Assembly: GCA_016783345.1 (NCBI GenBank)
Contig: JADHWT010000019.1
Span: 1 to 15,357 of the forward strand
DNA from: Candidatus Omnitrophota bacterium
Lineage (GTDB): Bacteria; NPL-UPA2; BS750m-G34
DNA: 15,357 nt
Direction of reading: 5' to 3'
Within the stretch, counting starts at the first letter, position 1; each line of letters starts with the position of its first letter. Both the position numbers and the translations under genes were made by a program. Under the pieces are notes generated by a model. The model searched no databases. It was not told the origin of the DNA and saw only the letters and a list, made by a program, of their open reading frames with translations. Below, piece after piece: positions 14,311-15,357 of this stretch.

Positions 14311-14324
14311 TCGAAGGCCAATTT
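14311..14324 (+). repeat. partial repeat unit preceding copy 3
   Basis: Only the right end of a unit remains. GGCCAATTTGCTTG at 14316-14329 is repeated exactly at 14375-14388, 59 bases later. The matching left hairpin arm is missing. It starts three bases after the PfkB stop codon and shows that units of this element can lie in tandem. Confidence 0.65.
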
Positions 14325-14388
14325 GCTTGATTATATAGAAAGTATAGAAAGCGGAATTATGCTATTGGCCCGGAGGCCAATTTGCTTG
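14325..14388 (+). repeat. promoter-associated ~60-bp repeat, copy 3
   Basis: Begins GCTTGATTATATAG (the 13 bases CTTGATTATATAG are identical to copy 2) and ends TTTGCTTG. Hairpin ATTGGCC (14364-14370), loop CGGA, GGCCAAT (14375-14381). Compared with copy 1, the third stem pair has changed from C-G to T-A on both arms, so pairing is kept. Confidence 0.78.
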
Positions 14389-14414
14389 CGGATGATGGGA
14401 TTCAATGTTATACT
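14386..14414 (+). promoter_or_regulatory. sigma70-type promoter of lptD
   Basis: TTGCGG (14386-14391), 17-base spacer, TATACT (14409-14414). The -35 box is at the end of repeat copy 3, as in the other two copies. The start codon is only eight bases after the -10 box, so the transcript would have almost no leader. Confidence 0.6.
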
Positions 14415-14422
14415 ATCTAATT

Positions 14423-15357
14423 ATGAAAATATGCATATACCTCCTTTTAATAGGTAGTCTCTTCTGCCCTGTTTTAGCAGTTGCTGCCCAGGGGGAGGAG
14501 CCCTTGGGTTTTGAAGCGGATGGTGTGCTGGAGTATGTAGAGGGAGGGGATATCGTTATCGGTCAAAAGAATGTCCGCCTCACCTATGGAGATGTCCGGC
14601 TCAGGGCTGAAGATGTAAGGGCAGATATAAAAAAAGGTATAGTTACTGCTAAAGGAGATGCTGTATTAATTCTGGATAAGGATGTATTTAAGGGGGAAGA
14701 GATTCAGTATAATTTTAAAGAGGGTAAAGGGAAAATACTTAAAGCCAGCACAGTACAGGAGCCGTGGTATATAAAAGCAGAGGTGCTCGAGAAGATTGGT
14801 CCGCAGGAATACCATGCATATGATACAAGAATAACAAGCTGCGAATATTCAAAACCTCACTACTATTTTCGAGCTAAGAAGATCAAACTCTGGCCCCATG
14901 AGCGCATCTGGATTGAAAATGCCGTGATGTGGATAGGTAATCTGCCTGTGTTTTATCTTCCTCTTTATACGCGCTCTTTAAAAGGGAAGCCCTATGGCCT
15001 GGTTGTCTGTCCCGGGTATGATACAAAGAAAGGTTTTTTCCTTTTGAGTCACTATAACTGGTTTATTGACCGGGATCTTGAAGGACGCATCTATTTTGAC
15101 CCGATAGAGAAATCAGGTCTTGGCCGCGGGTTTGATATTAGATATGGTCTGGATGGCGCGCCTCTCGGATATCTCTATGCCTATCAGATGAGGGAAGATA
15201 GGCTTTCCGACAAAGCCAATCGCTGGAAGGTCCATGCCAGGCACTGGCAGAACGTGAGCGCGAAGGATAACATATTTTTTGAGGTAAATAAATTTAGTGA
15301 TAAAGATTTTAACGAAGACTTTTATTCAGAAGAGAAGTGGCGCGGCTGGGGGGAAGA
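14423..15357 (+). CDS. lptD: LPS-assembly protein LptD, N-terminal part (truncated by window end)
   Basis: Outer-membrane translocon that inserts lipopolysaccharide, working with LptE. The frame is open from ATG 14423 to the last base (311 codons); the rest of the barrel lies outside the window. Signal peptide: MKICIYLLLIGSLFCPVLAVAAQ, with probable cleavage near residues 20-23. Residues ~30-130 form the periplasmic OstA/LptA-like beta-jellyroll (VRLTYGDVRLRAEDVRADI, VTAKGDAVL). The LptD signature follows: ITSCEYSKPHYYFRAKKIKL with Cys140, then RIWIENAVMWIGNLPVFYLP and alternating barrel strands. No Shine-Dalgarno precedes the ATG, and the promoter is so close that the mRNA may be leaderless. 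The gene demonstrates an outer membrane and implies LPS or a related glycolipid. Confidence 0.9.
   Translation, partial: MKICIYLLLIGSLFCPVLAVAAQGEEPLGFEADGVLEYVEGGDIVIGQKNVRLTYGDVRLRAEDVRADIKKGIVTAKGDAVLILDKDVFKGEEIQYNFKEGKGKILKASTVQEPWYIKAEVLEKIGPQEYHAYDTRITSCEYSKPHYYFRAKKIKLWPHERIWIENAVMWIGNLPVFYLPLYTRSLKGKPYGLVVCPGYDTKKGFFLLSHYNWFIDRDLEGRIYFDPIEKSGLGRGFDIRYGLDGAPLGYLYAYQMREDRLSDKANRWKVHARHWQNVSAKDNIFFEVNKFSDKDFNEDFYSEEKWRGWGE

Noticed and set aside
14311..14390. CRISPR array or integron attC (59-base element) because of ~60-bp periodicity.
   Set aside because: Only one and a part unit in tandem, no spacers, no cas or integrase gene, and no paired core sites of attC type.
1..15357. tRNA, rRNA, riboswitch or prophage genes.
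   Set aside because: No cloverleaf, conserved RNA motif, integrase or phage structural gene was recognised in any gap.

Overview
The window is a bacterial chromosome segment of about 45% GC (by eye), densely packed with genes, most of them on the + strand. A truncated lptD, an outer-membrane lipoprotein candidate and a nrnA-truB-ribF housekeeping cluster point to a diderm (Gram-negative-type) bacterium. The mix of genes and the small GGGACA-type intergenic repeats would fit an uncultivated lineage such as Omnitrophota or another PVC-like group. That placement is inference from gene content; no rRNA or phylogenetic marker comparison is possible here.

Layout: (1) 1-3111: end of nrnA, then truB, ribF and a DUF362/ferredoxin protein, the last three joined by ATGA overlaps. 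(2) 3121-3657, minus strand: queH (queuosine synthesis), converging on the DUF362 gene with only 9 bases between the two stop codons. (3) 3791-6887: Gfo/Idh/MocA oxidoreductase, UxaE-family tagaturonate epimerase-like protein and a small lipoprotein, all overlapping, so one transcription unit. (4) 7012-7644: a stand-alone corrinoid-binding protein of the methyltransferase type. (5) 7714-10614: accD, a ROK sugar kinase and mtlD, coupled by overlaps. (6) 10816-12126: an AAA ATPase of the DUF4143 type behind an AT-rich, palindrome-rich leader; it looks like an acquired gene. (7) 12229-14307: a lone dihydrolipoamide acyltransferase (E2) and a PfkB sugar kinase. (8) 14423 to the end: 5' part of lptD.

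The most interesting signal is non-coding. A repeat of about 60 bp occurs three times (3683-3746, 6893-6956, 14325-14388), always in the same orientation and always ending exactly on the -35 box of a good sigma70-type promoter. It contains a 7-bp-arm hairpin with compensatory base changes between copies, centred about 14 bp upstream of the -35 box each time. The three promoters drive unrelated genes (sugar-acid operon, corrinoid protein, lptD), so it looks like a portable promoter module or an unrecognised regulator-binding element. A second short dispersed repeat (23 bp, one mismatch) lies inside the lipoprotein coding sequence and, inverted, at the front of the AAA ATPase gene. A third class, GGGACA/GACAGACACC-type fragments, marks three gene junctions.

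Metabolically the genes suggest sugar and sugar-acid interconversion (UxaE, Gfo/Idh, ROK and PfkB kinases, MtlD), fatty-acid synthesis (AccD), cofactor metabolism (RibF, lipoylated E2, corrinoid) and outer-membrane biogenesis (LptD). No complete pathway is contained in the window.
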